Counted from the stretch's first letter, positions 1 through 7,938 are shown. The stretch is DNA of 45,108 bases from Actinomadura bangladeshensis (GCF_004348335.1 NZ_SMJW01000031.1:1-45108); one strand, 5' to 3'. Notes: generated from the letters alone by a model not told the origin. Translations and numbers: made by a program.

Positions 1-8
1 CTTCACGT

Positions 9-80
9 GAAAAGTGCTTTCGGACTGGTGCGGACAGGACTCTCGACAAGCCCTATCCTCCCAGCTCGGGAGCACTTTTC
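9..80. repeat. Inverted repeat at window start
   Basis: Ten-base arms GAAAAGTGCT (9-18) and AGCACTTTTC (71-80) are exact reverse complements separated by 52 bases. The right arm lies downstream of the 3' end of the membrane-protein gene at 128-679, so it could be part of a terminator or a regulatory site. The long spacer makes a simple hairpin terminator unlikely. No gene is supported in bases 1-127. Confidence 0.3.
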
Positions 81-127
81 TTGTCTAAACGGTCACTCTC
101 GACCCGCCGCCCGGTGAAAGCCCGAGG

Positions 128-679
128 TTAGCGCTGGTTAGACGTTTCCTTTGCGGCGTCGAACGCCGTCTCGCGACCACGCTGACGGGACCTTTGGTGG
201 ACGGCGAGGTCGCGGGCCAGGTGTGCGCGGCGCAGGCCGTGCGAGCGCAGGTAGCGGACGTCCTCGGCCGTGTCGTACATGAGTTGGACGTGGAAGTAGT
301 TCACGTACTCCAGCACCGCGAACAGCCCGAAGCCCAGCCCCGGCCAGCTGCCCGCCCCCGGAACGGCGATCACCCACCCGACGAGAGCCAACACCCCGAC
401 CGCGAGAAGCAGAGCAATGGCGATGCGGGCGACCACGAAGACCCTTGCGCCCGGCAAGGACGCGCCAGGACCGGAAATCTGCCGGAGCTTGGCCAACCAA
501 TACCCGGCCCCCACCACGAGCAGGGCCGCGAACAGTGCGAAACCCACCACGTTCGCCGCCGTCATCGGCAACCCGACAACACCGAACCAGACCGCGGCCT
601 GCAACGGCACGTTGAACAACTCCAGCCCAGCGAGCGACCGCAGCCGCCGCCGAACCCAGGCGCGGGAACGATGCTGCAT
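128..679 (-). CDS. Small integral membrane protein of unknown function
   Basis: I do not recognise the family. The protein starts with a basic segment (MQHRSRAWVRRRLR) and shows about four hydrophobic stretches: two near residues 20-65, one near 85-110 and one near 115-135. A charged cytoplasmic-looking tail of about 45 residues rich in Arg and His follows. No catalytic motif is visible. I chose the ATG at 679 because the basic start just before the first hydrophobic stretch is typical. An in-frame ATG at 724 would add 15 residues (MRLPAALAPGLTSPL). Neither has a clear ribosome binding site. It is monocistronic as far as the window shows. Confidence 0.6.
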   Translation of the reverse strand: MQHRSRAWVRRRLRSLAGLELFNVPLQAAVWFGVVGLPMTAANVVGFALFAALLVVGAGYWLAKLRQISGPGASLPGARVFVVARIAIALLLAVGVLALVGWVIAVPGAGSWPGLGFGLFAVLEYVNYFHVQLMYDTAEDVRYLRSHGLRRAHLARDLAVHQRSRQRGRETAFDAAKETSNQR

Positions 680-969
680 GAGGGGCGATGTTAACCCAGG
701 CGCCAAAGCCGCAGGTAGACGCATCCGCCAAGATCCGAAGTTAACGCGCGTGGCGATTTCGAATCGACGATCGAGGGGGCGGTTGCCGTGCTTGATATGA
801 GCGTGGCTCGCCGGGGACGCGGTGGCGTCCCACGATGCCTGGTCTCACTGGGGCGCAGGCATGGGCGCCCGTCGTCCGACGCCTGCACCAGGCCGCGCGT
901 CGTAATGCGCTTGCCTGTTCAGGCGTGACAGGCGTAACTGCGGGTCGCCGTGCCTGTGCGAGACTGCTG

Positions 970-1059
970 TCAGGCGACCTTGATCGAGCGTCGACGCCCA
1001 CGGTGATGTCAACGTCGCCGTCTTCGATCTGCGAGACGCGAGCTTGGGGTAAGCCTTGA
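970..1059 (-). pseudogene. Remnant of an XRE/HigA-type antitoxin HTH
   Basis: Read on the minus strand, one frame gives GLPQARVSQIEDGDVD, which has the shape of the second half of an XRE helix-turn-helix as found in HigA-type antitoxins (family form roughly GLTQARVSKIENGD). No start codon or complete domain is present, and the conserved part stops after about 30 residues. Together with the toxin-like fragment just upstream on the same strand it suggests a decayed toxin-then-antitoxin pair. The call rests on motif recognition only. Confidence 0.35.
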
Positions 1060-1134
1060 TGTCCTGCCGGCGGCGTCCGCTGCTCGTCGTCCAGCCACCT
1101 TGTCCCTCACGGCCCGCTACTCAGCGCAGCAAGC

Positions 1135-1235
1135 TTCGCTCGGTGGTCGCCTCGTCCCCGGCCACCCAGGAAGATCTCGGTCTGGTCTTGGGCGAAGACG
1201 AGAATCATGCGGACCGAGCACCGGTCTTGGAGGTG
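1135..1235 (-). pseudogene. Possible remnant of a HigB/RelE-like toxin
   Basis: The minus strand encodes a fragment with SVRMILVFAQDQTEIFLGG, which resembles the core beta-strand region of HigB/Gp49-type toxins (an R-x-hydrophobic-F-x-F stretch followed by a G-G/D turn). A neighbouring frame continues VAGDEATTERS, so a frameshift may lie near 1160. It sits upstream of the HTH remnant on the same strand, the usual order for higBA. The remaining bases 725-1365 hold nothing else I can support as a gene. Confidence 0.25.
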
Positions 1236-1365
1236 ACTCTCCCGTCCCATTGTGGTGAGCGCTTCGCTGCGTCGTCTGCCGGACGCTTGACCGCTGGAGG
1301 CCGCGAAGCGGAGGATCAGTTCAGTTGCATGCAAGCCGATGCATGCGCGGGTGCCGTAGGTCAGT

Positions 1366-1623
1366 ATGGCTCTGGAGTTCTACGGCAAGGACGACACCAG
1401 CAAGAACCAGGGCTCGCCCGCCATCTTCCTGGACCGTGCGAGGGGCGAACTCGTCATCCAGGGGTGGACGGAGATTGATGCGGCCGTGCTGGCTGAGATC
1501 TCGTCCTACAGCCGTACGGCTGAGAACGAGTCTTCGGTACGTGTTCCCGCGCGTATGAAGCCGATGATATTGAAGGCATTGGAGGCGCTCGATGGGGACG
1601 CCGCTGACCAACGAGAGGTTTGA
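1366..1623 (+). CDS. Small conserved actinomycete protein (DUF6879 neighbour)
   Basis: An 85-residue protein beginning MALEFYGKDD, with QGSPAIFLDRARGELVIQGW in its first half and VRVPARMKPMILKALEA near the end. This layout (short beta-rich start, an IQGW segment, an acidic mid-part and a VPARM-type helix) recurs in small hypothetical proteins found beside DUF6879 and HTH genes in streptomycetes. The biochemical role is unknown. It overlaps the next gene by 32 bases, so the two are probably co-translated. A repeated TGCATGC (1326-1332 and 1340-1346) lies just upstream and could be an operator. Confidence 0.7.
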   Translation: MALEFYGKDDTSKNQGSPAIFLDRARGELVIQGWTEIDAAVLAEISSYSRTAENESSVRVPARMKPMILKALEALDGDAADQREV

Positions 1624-2110
1624 AGACCTTCTCGCCGCAGCGACCGATTCCGCCGTTCACCTGGAGTTGCGTGACGTCTACATGGCGGACGCTTCTTTCG
1701 GGAAGTGGCTCGAAAGTGGAACCGTGTCCACAGATTCCAATGATGAGTGGTGGATTTCAACCATTGGCAAGGCGGTTGCAAGAGGGGTTGATGTCCAGCG
1801 GGCGCGGATTGTTACTGAGCCGCTCTCTGATTACAGTCGGTGGCTATGGGAATGTACGGCTCCGGTCAATTTGATGGCGGGAGAGCAGGTGCGGTGGCTG
1901 CCTCGCCAACGGACCGCCGGCCTTGTGACGCCGCCGACCGATTTTTGGGTATTTGATTCCGCCGTTCTCGTGTGGAACCATTTCTCTGGTGACGGTGAGT
2001 GGGCTGGTAATGAAGTGACCCGCGATCGATCTCTGGTCACATTGTGCTCCACTGCTTTCGCGGCGGTGTGGGAGCGAGCGATCGACCACAGTGAGTATCG
2101 GCCCTCCTGA
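1592..2110 (+). CDS. DUF6879 family protein
   Basis: A 172-residue protein matching the DUF6879 pattern: an FEDLLAAATDSAVHLELRD start, a W-rich middle (ESGTVSTDSNDEWW), an arginine-containing segment (RARIVTEPLSDYSRWLWE), and a C-terminal part with DFWVFDSAVLVWNHFSGDG. The function of DUF6879 is not established; in actinomycetes it commonly sits beside Scr1-type HTH regulators. The ATG at 1592 is preceded by GGAGG at 1581-1585. The HTH gene starts 9 bases after its stop codon, which supports one transcript from about 1366 to 2968. Confidence 0.8.
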   Translation: MGTPLTNERFEDLLAAATDSAVHLELRDVYMADASFGKWLESGTVSTDSNDEWWISTIGKAVARGVDVQRARIVTEPLSDYSRWLWECTAPVNLMAGEQVRWLPRQRTAGLVTPPTDFWVFDSAVLVWNHFSGDGEWAGNEVTRDRSLVTLCSTAFAAVWERAIDHSEYRPS

Positions 2111-2119
2111 CGTCCATCC

Positions 2120-2968
2120 ATGTCAACCCACCCTTCATCGTCTGTCCAGCAGGCCCGCGAGGCTCTGGCCGCTCGGCTGCGGGAGATCCGCCTGGATTCC
2201 GGTCTGTCGGCCCGTGCGGTGGCGGCCGCATGCGGCTGGCATGAGTCCAAGTGCAGCCGAATGCAGAGTGGTAAACAGGCCGTGGCGGATGCGGACATCA
2301 AGGCATGGTGCGCGGCGTGCGGGGTAGATGAGCGGGTTGTGGCGGAACTCGTGTCCATCAACCGCCAACTCGATTCCGCATACGTGGAGTGGCGGCGTAC
2401 GCAGCGTGGTGGCTTGAAGCGGTTGCAGGATGCCGTGATGCCGTTGTGGGAACAGACTGCAAATTTCCGGATCTACGAGCCTGGCGTCGTGCCGGGCTTT
2501 TTGCAGACCGAGGGCTATGCAAGTGCGCTTCTTGCTCGAATAGCCGACTTCTTTGCACTTCCGGATGCCGGAGAGGAGGCGGCGAAGGCCAGGGTCGAGC
2601 GGCAGCGACTGCTTTATGACGGCGGCCACCGGTTCGCGGTCGTCATTGAGGAGTCGGTCCTACGTACGAGTCTCGGAGACATTGATGTGATGGCCGGGCA
2701 GTTGGGTCATCTGCTCGACATCATGACTTTGCCGTCCGTGGCACTCGGGATTATTCCGTTCTCTGTTCTCCGTGACATGTGGCCGGTCGAAGGATTCTGG
2801 ATACTGGACGAGGAGCAGGTTGTGATCGAGACCGTATCCGCCAAGATCACGGTACGGCAGGCCGGTGAACTCGACCTGTACCGGAGGACCTTCTCCGAGC
2901 TCTCCTCGATGGCGGTGCACGGCCGGGCCGCCCGCAGTTTGATCACGGCGGCGATCGCGGCTCTCTAA
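2120..2968 (+). CDS. Helix-turn-helix regulator, Scr1/DUF5753 type
   Basis: A 282-residue protein with an N-terminal XRE-type helix-turn-helix (about residues 10-65, including LDSGLSARAVAAACGWHESK and CSRMQSGKQAV). A long C-terminal domain follows, with the DUF5753 signature: YEPGVVPGFLQTEGYA, a VERQRLLYD segment and FRTSLGD-like and PFS.LRDMWPVEGF-like parts. Members bind DNA and often act as antitoxin-like or developmental regulators in Streptomyces and relatives; the signal sensed is unknown. The ATG at 2120 has no strong ribosome binding site, so translation is probably coupled to the DUF6879 gene. DUF397, the usual small partner, is not seen here. Confidence 0.85.
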   Translation: MSTHPSSSVQQAREALAARLREIRLDSGLSARAVAAACGWHESKCSRMQSGKQAVADADIKAWCAACGVDERVVAELVSINRQLDSAYVEWRRTQRGGLKRLQDAVMPLWEQTANFRIYEPGVVPGFLQTEGYASALLARIADFFALPDAGEEAAKARVERQRLLYDGGHRFAVVIEESVLRTSLGDIDVMAGQLGHLLDIMTLPSVALGIIPFSVLRDMWPVEGFWILDEEQVVIETVSAKITVRQAGELDLYRRTFSELSSMAVHGRAARSLITAAIAAL

Positions 2969-3095
2969 GGTCGTGCGCAAGCTCACGCAAGCCACTGGCG
3001 TGGTCGGTGATGGGCTTTCTAGCGTTCTCGTTGTGGAGTTTCGCAGGTGGGATGGCTGCAGACCGCCGCCCGCCGCTCAAGACGAGGAGCAGTCC

Positions 3096-3554
3096 ATGTC
3101 CGTAACGGCAGCGCATCCATTCCCAGTCTTCACTGACCCGAGGACGCTGATCAGCACCGATCTCTTCGACCGGCTGGTTGCCCGGATCGTCCACGAACGG
3201 CACGTCACCACCGATGAGGCCGAGCGCGTCCTGACGCAGGCGTTGGCGTTCCTGACGGCCTGTGCTCTCAACCCCGGCGCCGGGCTGGCCCCCTCGAAGG
3301 CCGTGGACGTGGGATGGCACGCCTTCGTCCTCTACACCAGCGAGTACGCCGAATTCTGCCACCGCGTCGCGGGTCGGTTCATCCACCACACGCCCGACGA
3401 CCAGGGTGACAACCACACCCGAGGGGCCGGCATCCGGGCTACCGTGGCCGCCATGGAGCAGGCTGGGTTGCCCGTCGACCCAGTCCTCTGGGAAACGGCC
3501 GGTGACTGCAGCCAGTGCTATCAGGGCTGCCACGACTCCCCGAAGGCGATATAG
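3096..3554 (+). CDS. GRDP-like (glycine-rich domain-containing) protein
   Basis: A 152-residue protein. The segment LAPSKAVDVGWHAFVLYTSEYAEFC (about residues 65-89), followed by FIHHTPDD, matches the conserved core of the GRDP-like family (PS.xVDxxWHxFxLxTxxYxxFC, then HHxP). The molecular role in bacteria is not known. The C-terminus carries a compact cysteine cluster, CSQCYQGC, which could bind metal. I chose ATG 3096 because GAGGAG lies at 3084-3089; the longer frame from 2973 has no credible start. The kinase-like gene begins one base after its stop codon, so the two are probably expressed together. Confidence 0.65.
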   Translation: MSVTAAHPFPVFTDPRTLISTDLFDRLVARIVHERHVTTDEAERVLTQALAFLTACALNPGAGLAPSKAVDVGWHAFVLYTSEYAEFCHRVAGRFIHHTPDDQGDNHTRGAGIRATVAAMEQAGLPVDPVLWETAGDCSQCYQGCHDSPKAI

Positions 3555-3555
3555 C

Positions 3556-4428
3556 GTGAGGAAACGGCGGTGGGAGGACCTCCCCGGTGAGGTGCTGGCA
3601 GCCGTGGAGACCCGTTGGGGGACGGTGCTCAAGGCTGAGGCCGCGGAGCGGGGCAGCATGCCGGGGGTGGCGGCGAAGCTTCGTGTGGAAAGCGGCAGCA
3701 TCTTCCTCAAGGGCGTTCCAGCCGACGATCCCGCCGCTCGCCTCTACCGGCGCGAGCGAGCGGCGAACCTTGCCCTCGCCCCGTCCGTCCCGGCCCCTCG
3801 AATGCTGTGGTGCGCCGACATCGGCGGTTGGCACCTGCTGGTGTTCGAGTACATCGATGGCGCGCGAAGCGCCGACCTGTCACCCGGGTCTCCGGACCTG
3901 CCAGGCGTGATCGACACCCTGGTGCGGCTCGGAACGGCGGGCGACATGCTGCCGTGCGTGACGGTGAACCTGGATTTGCTTCATAGGGTCGCAGCTGAGT
4001 TGTTGGGGATGAAGCCGCAGGAGTCGTGGTGGCGGATGTATGCCGAGGCGCTCGAAGGACTGTCGGCGGAGTCGCTGAAAGGGGAGACGCTGCTGCACTA
4101 CGACTTGCACAGCGGGAACCTCCTCGCCGCAGTCGATGACGTCCACGTCATCGACTGGGCCTTCGCGTGCCGGGGGGAGGCGTGGATTGATGCCGCGCTG
4201 CTCGTCCCTCGGCTGGTCGAGGCAGGGCACAGCCCCGCGCAAGCCGAAGCGCTCGTTGCAGCACACCCCGCTTGGAACGCGGCTCCGGCCGATGCGGTCA
4301 CCGGCCTCGGTGCGCTGTGGACGATGTTCCGCGAATACAAAGCCATGCACGGGCAAGAGGGCATACGCGCCTCCCGGGCCAGTGCAGCGCAAGCGGGCCG
4401 AGCCTGGATCACCCACCGGACAAGGTGA
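3556..4428 (+). CDS. Aminoglycoside phosphotransferase-like kinase
   Basis: A 290-residue protein of the APH/choline-kinase fold. The catalytic loop reads HYDLHSGNLL (about residues 181-190), with Asp and Asn in the expected H-x-D-x4-N spacing. The metal-binding Asp follows in VIDWAFA (about 198). The N-lobe has an IFLKG lysine (about residue 50) and the E of the RERAAN helix. Family members phosphorylate small molecules such as aminoglycosides or other hydroxyl compounds; the substrate cannot be read from the sequence. The start is GTG 3556, directly after the GRDP-like gene. A decayed paralogue lies at 8417-8665. Whether it confers resistance is not known. Confidence 0.8.
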   Translation: MRKRRWEDLPGEVLAAVETRWGTVLKAEAAERGSMPGVAAKLRVESGSIFLKGVPADDPAARLYRRERAANLALAPSVPAPRMLWCADIGGWHLLVFEYIDGARSADLSPGSPDLPGVIDTLVRLGTAGDMLPCVTVNLDLLHRVAAELLGMKPQESWWRMYAEALEGLSAESLKGETLLHYDLHSGNLLAAVDDVHVIDWAFACRGEAWIDAALLVPRLVEAGHSPAQAEALVAAHPAWNAAPADAVTGLGALWTMFREYKAMHGQEGIRASRASAAQAGRAWITHRTR

Positions 4429-4435
4429 CGGAGCC

Positions 4436-4610
4436 CCCACCGCCATGGCCGCCGAGTGCGATGGCCCTGAGCGCCGTCGCCCTGCGTCTTGCGGAGTTCT
4501 TCGGGGTGGTGGGCGGTGACGTAGGCGTCGAGCACGGCCCGGGCCTGGGTCCGGCGCCGCCCGGGGGCGGCCAGTCCAGGGGTGCGGCATGTGCTTCGGT
4601 GTTGATGCCC
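4436..4610 (-). pseudogene. Unrecognised coding remnant
   Basis: The minus strand shows protein-like stretches in two frames: RRQGINTEAHAAPLD (about 4575-4620) and then RRRTQARAVLDAYVTAHHP (about 4500-4570), followed by EELRKTQGDGAQ. The switch of frame and the absence of a start suggest the decayed 3' part of a gene rather than a working one. I cannot assign a family. It fills most of the space between the kinase-like gene and the GNAT gene. Confidence 0.25.
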
Positions 4611-4653
4611 TGCCGTCGACGTCCAATGCTCTTCGTCTGGCCTCTTTTGTCTC

Positions 4654-4659
4654 TAACGT
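4654..4659 (+). promoter_or_regulatory. Leaderless -10 element for the GNAT gene
   Basis: TAACGT is followed by exactly six bases and then the ATG at 4666, with no Shine-Dalgarno sequence. In actinobacteria this spacing places the transcription start on the A of the ATG, giving a leaderless mRNA. No clear -35 element is visible. Confidence 0.4.
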
Positions 4660-4665
4660 TGGCTC

Positions 4666-5214
4666 ATGCGCAAGACGCCGTCGCGGGTCGAACTGCGCCC
4701 GCTCACACGCTCCGACCAAGACGAGTTCTGCTCGCTCGTGCGGGCCAGCACCGAACTGCACCGGCCGTGGATGCGGCTGCCCGCGACCGCGGAGGAGTTC
4801 CAGGCTTGGATGCGCCGCTTCGACGACGGCACCAACCAGGGCTTTCTGCTGCGCATCCGGGAAACCGGCGCAGCCGCCGGCATGGTCAACATCAACTCGA
4901 TCATCCGGGGCCGCTACCAGGGGGCGTCCCTCGGTTATGCGGCCTTCGCACCGTCCGCCGGCCAGGGCTACATGACCGAAGGGCTCGCCGCCGCCCTACA
5001 GCACGCCTTCACTGAACTGCGACTACACCGACTGGAGGCCAACATCCAGCCGGCGAACAATGCCTCCTTGGCACTGGTCCAGCGGCTCGGCTTCCGCTAC
5101 GAAGGGCTTTCGCCCGCCTACCTCTATATCGATGGAAAGTGGCAGGACCACGAGCGCTGGGCCATCACAGCACCGGCACCTTGGACACCCGATCCGACCC
5201 TCCCCGAGGTCTGA
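4666..5214 (+). CDS. GNAT N-acetyltransferase (RimJ/RimL-like)
   Basis: A 182-residue protein with the RimJ/RimL layout: VELRPLTRSDQDEF at the start, the central strand GMVNINSIIRG, the acetyl-CoA loop SAGQGYMTEGL (about residue 97 onward), then LRLHRLEANIQPANNASLALVQRLGF (about 115-140), where the Asn-x-x-S helix is typical. The protein ends with a Tyr/Trp-rich tail (YLYIDGKWQDHERW). It should transfer an acetyl group from acetyl-CoA to an amine, possibly a ribosomal protein N-terminus or a small molecule. The ATG at 4666 fits a leaderless transcript. Confidence 0.85.
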   Translation: MRKTPSRVELRPLTRSDQDEFCSLVRASTELHRPWMRLPATAEEFQAWMRRFDDGTNQGFLLRIRETGAAAGMVNINSIIRGRYQGASLGYAAFAPSAGQGYMTEGLAAALQHAFTELRLHRLEANIQPANNASLALVQRLGFRYEGLSPAYLYIDGKWQDHERWAITAPAPWTPDPTLPEV

Positions 5215-5273
5215 GCCGCATGGCGCCGCGAGGCTTGGCAGTCAGTAACCCGGGACGTGATCAAAGGAGCGCG

Positions 5274-6137
5274 ATGCGAGACGTGGCTAACGAGCCAAGC
5301 ACCGGCGGCTATGACGCTGAACTGCGGCGATACAACGAGGTGCTGCGCCGAGCGGTCGCCGTCCAGCCGCACCACCACGTCCTCGACATCGGCTGCGGTG
5401 CCGGACAGACCACCCGCGACGCCGCGCGAGCGGCCCGTGAGGGAAGCGCGTTGGGGGTGGACGTCTCGGCGCCCGCGATCGCCCGCGCCCGCGAACTGGC
5501 CCGCGCGGAAGGACTCAACAATGCGACCTTCGAATTGGCCGACGCACAAGTTCACCGCTTCCCACCAGAGCGCTTCGACCTGGCGATGAGCAGATTCGGC
5601 ACGATGTTCTTCGACGACCCCGTGACCGCCTTCGCCAACATCGGACGAGCACTGCGCCCAGGCGGTCGCCTCGTGATGCTGGTCTGGCAGGCTCCAGAGC
5701 ACAACGAATGGGACGTCGCCATCCGCCGAGCCCTGACAGAACCGGAAGCACCACTGGCACCCGATTCTGCGGGACCGGATGCGTTTTCGCTTTCCGATCC
5801 GTCGACCGTCCGCGAGATCTTGAAAACCGCCGGCTTCACGGACATCGCCATCACCGACGTCCGCGAACCGGTCTACTACGGCCCGAGCGTGGACGCCGCG
5901 CTCGAATGGGTCCGAGGCTTCACCTGCACCAACGAAGCCCTGAAACGTCTAGACTCCGCCGCCGCGACTGCCGCGACCGGACGGCTACACGACATGCTCG
6001 CCGCGCACCTGACAGACGACGGCATCTGCTTCGACTCCCGCGCCCGGACAGTAACTGCCTACCACCCCAGACCGGAACAGAACCGCGTTCACTTAGATGG
6101 GCGGCCATACTGCATCCTGCTTACGGGGCAAACCTAG
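5274..6137 (+). CDS. Class I SAM-dependent methyltransferase
   Basis: A 287-residue protein with SAM-binding motif I VLDIGCGAGQ (residues 36-45), the acidic strand-2 end GVDVS, motif II around FDLAMSRFGTMFF and motif III LRPGGRLVMLVW. The C-terminal part matches the ubiE/Methyltransf_11-like group that carries an SLSDP...ILKTAGF segment. The acceptor is unknown. ATG 5274 has AAAGGAG at 5263-5269. The last residues (about 262-287, beginning TAYHP) do not resemble the usual ending, so a late frameshift may have extended the protein. Its stop overlaps that of the convergent gene at 6134 by four bases. Confidence 0.8.
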   Translation: MRDVANEPSTGGYDAELRRYNEVLRRAVAVQPHHHVLDIGCGAGQTTRDAARAAREGSALGVDVSAPAIARARELARAEGLNNATFELADAQVHRFPPERFDLAMSRFGTMFFDDPVTAFANIGRALRPGGRLVMLVWQAPEHNEWDVAIRRALTEPEAPLAPDSAGPDAFSLSDPSTVREILKTAGFTDIAITDVREPVYYGPSVDAALEWVRGFTCTNEALKRLDSAAATAATGRLHDMLAAHLTDDGICFDSRARTVTAYHPRPEQNRVHLDGRPYCILLTGQT

Positions 6138-7318
6138 GATTCGTCCTCAAGACCCGGGATGATGGCAAACGAGGTCAGCCTTCGAAGAGACCGCCTGGTA
6201 CCTCTGATGTCCAGGTCTCCAGTGGCAGTGACTTGTAGTCCATTTGCGTGCGCTCTTAAAGCTTCATTGTAGTCGAGTTCCGCGAGTTCGATTCTGTATC
6301 TACGGGCTTCGCCGGAATCGTCGGCCACTCCCTGAATGACCGCCTCTCCACGTCCGAAGCCACCTTCCCGGAACAGTCGGACCACTAGGCCGGTGACCGT
6401 AACTCCTGCTCTAGGTTGTTTGGTTCGCAGGTAGTCGGCGGCTTCGCCGAGGATTCGCTGCTGCCCTGGGGTGACCCGAAGGACTGCCGGCTCCGCGGTT
6501 CCGCCGGTCAATGGCGACTTGGCGAACCGTATTTGATAGATATCGTGGTCCGGCCCGCCCAGCGAACTCAGTGCCGCCAGTTCCGTGGCGTTGGGGGCAT
6601 GCGGGGCGAACTCACCGAACGAAGAGATCGGCCGGTCGCCTTCGCTGACCTCCTCCGCCAGCTGCTGGGCCTTTCGAGTCGTCGCCAGCATCCGGTTCGT
6701 CACCTTACGCCCGAAGGGTTGCGGTGGAACGTTCACCAATGCGTCCTGGCCAGGAAGAGTTGAGTCATCCGACTCCTCCGCATAGATGTCCGACAGCGGC
6801 AGGGCCAGCGACAGTATGAAGCTCCCTGGCTGAGTGGACAGCCTTGCTTGGGACGCGTAGGCCTCCGCCCGCTGCGGCCGCCTCGGAGGAAGGACCAGCG
6901 AATCGTAGTCCAACGAAGCCGCGGAGCCCACGACGAAGTTCTTGAGAGCGGAAATTGCGGAATAGGCCAGCAGTAGTGGCGCCTCGCCCGCCGGAGCGTC
7001 AGGTGTCAGGCGGACGGCCACGTTGTCCGCACCGCCGAAGTTGATGTCGTCCGCGATCTCTTCGGGGAGTCGCCGCTCAACGTAGGAGAGCGCCCTGAGC
7101 GCGTCATCGACCCGGTCTCCGTAATCGCGAACGCGCTGGGTCGTCGGCAGTACAACGCGGATTTTGTCGAAACGTTCACCGCGTTGCAGGCGCCACATGC
7201 TGGTCTGTTCGTCGGAGTCTTCGACGATCCAGCCGGAACTGGTTAGGTAATTCGTGAATGCGGCGAGAGGTGGGGCATTCGTGGCACCCTCCTCCCTGGC
7301 GGAGTTCGCGCGCTTCAC
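6134..7318 (-). CDS. Protein of unknown function, partner of DUF4365
   Basis: A 394-residue protein I cannot assign. The N-terminal third is alpha/beta and charged (NYLTSSGWIVEDSDEQTSMW, then FDKIRVVLPTTQRVRDYGDR and VDDALRALSYVERRLPEEI). The middle contains ALPLSDIYAEE and a helical segment (NRMLATTRKAQQLAEEVSEG). The last 110 residues look like a beta-rich barrel with regular strands (VTVTGLVVRLFREG, AVIQGVAD, YRIELAELDYNEAL, QVTATGDLD). I chose GTG 7318 because it gives a GTGA overlap with the DUF4365 stop; an in-frame ATG at 7390 would overlap by 76 bases. No membrane segment or signal peptide is seen. The coupling implies that the two proteins act together. Confidence 0.7.
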   Translation of the reverse strand: MKRANSAREEGATNAPPLAAFTNYLTSSGWIVEDSDEQTSMWRLQRGERFDKIRVVLPTTQRVRDYGDRVDDALRALSYVERRLPEEIADDINFGGADNVAVRLTPDAPAGEAPLLLAYSAISALKNFVVGSAASLDYDSLVLPPRRPQRAEAYASQARLSTQPGSFILSLALPLSDIYAEESDDSTLPGQDALVNVPPQPFGRKVTNRMLATTRKAQQLAEEVSEGDRPISSFGEFAPHAPNATELAALSSLGGPDHDIYQIRFAKSPLTGGTAEPAVLRVTPGQQRILGEAADYLRTKQPRAGVTVTGLVVRLFREGGFGRGEAVIQGVADDSGEARRYRIELAELDYNEALRAHANGLQVTATGDLDIRGTRRSLRRLTSFAIIPGLEDES

Positions 7319-7875
7319 GGCTGCTCCCAAATATTGATGGAAGGAACCGGGGTCGATCGCCGAACCCCGTGCGTTTTGAGCATTCTGCACAACCCCGACT
7401 GGTCGAGGGTATTTGCGGCGGGAACGCGTATTGCCTGGCTTGTCCTGTTACTGGAAGGCTCCATGCCCTCGAGTGAGACCCATGCGCCCCGGCCGCAAAG
7501 GAGCGTTCCTTCGCTGTGAAGGCGCACCTTCTCGCCTTCCCGAGGAACGCCGATTACCGCGAGAACCCTACCAATGGCGTGGTCGGTGCGCCTGAGTGCT
7601 TCGTACGTCTCAAGGTCCAGGTCATAGCTGTAGTCGCCGGATGCAAGCTGGCGCAGCTCGATAGTGGTCTTCACCTGGACGTTCACCGTCGGATAGTACG
7701 TCCCCAGTTCGGTCCCTGGATACACGAGCTGCACGTCCGCCTTCTGGAGGTCCACAGTGGTCGGCCGACCATGGAGGAGGTCACATCCGGCGGCGACCGC
7801 CTCTAGCCAGGCTTCGCCGAAGTCACCCTGCAGGGTGTTCTGGTCCTCGTCCCGCACGAAGTGATTGTGTCGCAT
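7315..7875 (-). CDS. DUF4365 domain protein, PD-(D/E)XK nuclease-like
   Basis: A 186-residue protein matching DUF4365: QGDFGEAWLEAVAAG (residues 16-30), KADVQLVYPG (45-54), VNVQVKTT (64-71), and a second half with LETYEALRRTDHAIGRVLAVIGVP and GTLLCGRGAWVSLEGM. Glu21, Asp47 and Gln67-x-Lys69 have the order of a PD-(D/E)XK nuclease active site with a Q-x-K variant, so DNA cleavage or binding is plausible but not proven. ATG 7875 is the first reasonable start; the longer frame upstream is antisense to the Nudix gene. It is transcribed divergently from the Nudix gene and is the first gene of a two-gene unit. Confidence 0.8.
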   Translation of the reverse strand: MRHNHFVRDEDQNTLQGDFGEAWLEAVAAGCDLLHGRPTTVDLQKADVQLVYPGTELGTYYPTVNVQVKTTIELRQLASGDYSYDLDLETYEALRRTDHAIGRVLAVIGVPREGEKVRLHSEGTLLCGRGAWVSLEGMEPSSNRTSQAIRVPAANTLDQSGLCRMLKTHGVRRSTPVPSINIWEQP

Positions 7876-7926
7876 CCGCTGGCGGAATGTGGTGTGTTGC
7901 GTACTCTCGGTTGCAGAGTGCCGGGC

Positions 7927-7932
7927 TATGCT
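7927..7932 (+). promoter_or_regulatory. Leaderless -10 element for the Nudix gene
   Basis: TATGCT lies six bases before the GTG at 7939, the spacing expected for a leaderless transcript. It falls in the divergent interval between the DUF4365 gene and the Nudix gene. Confidence 0.4.
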
Positions 7933-7938
7933 CACGCG

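Noticed and set aside
4436..4610. Transposase remnant
   Set aside because: The minus-strand fragments look protein-like, but no DDE or other transposase motif and no terminal inverted repeats are visible, so only an unassigned remnant is reported.
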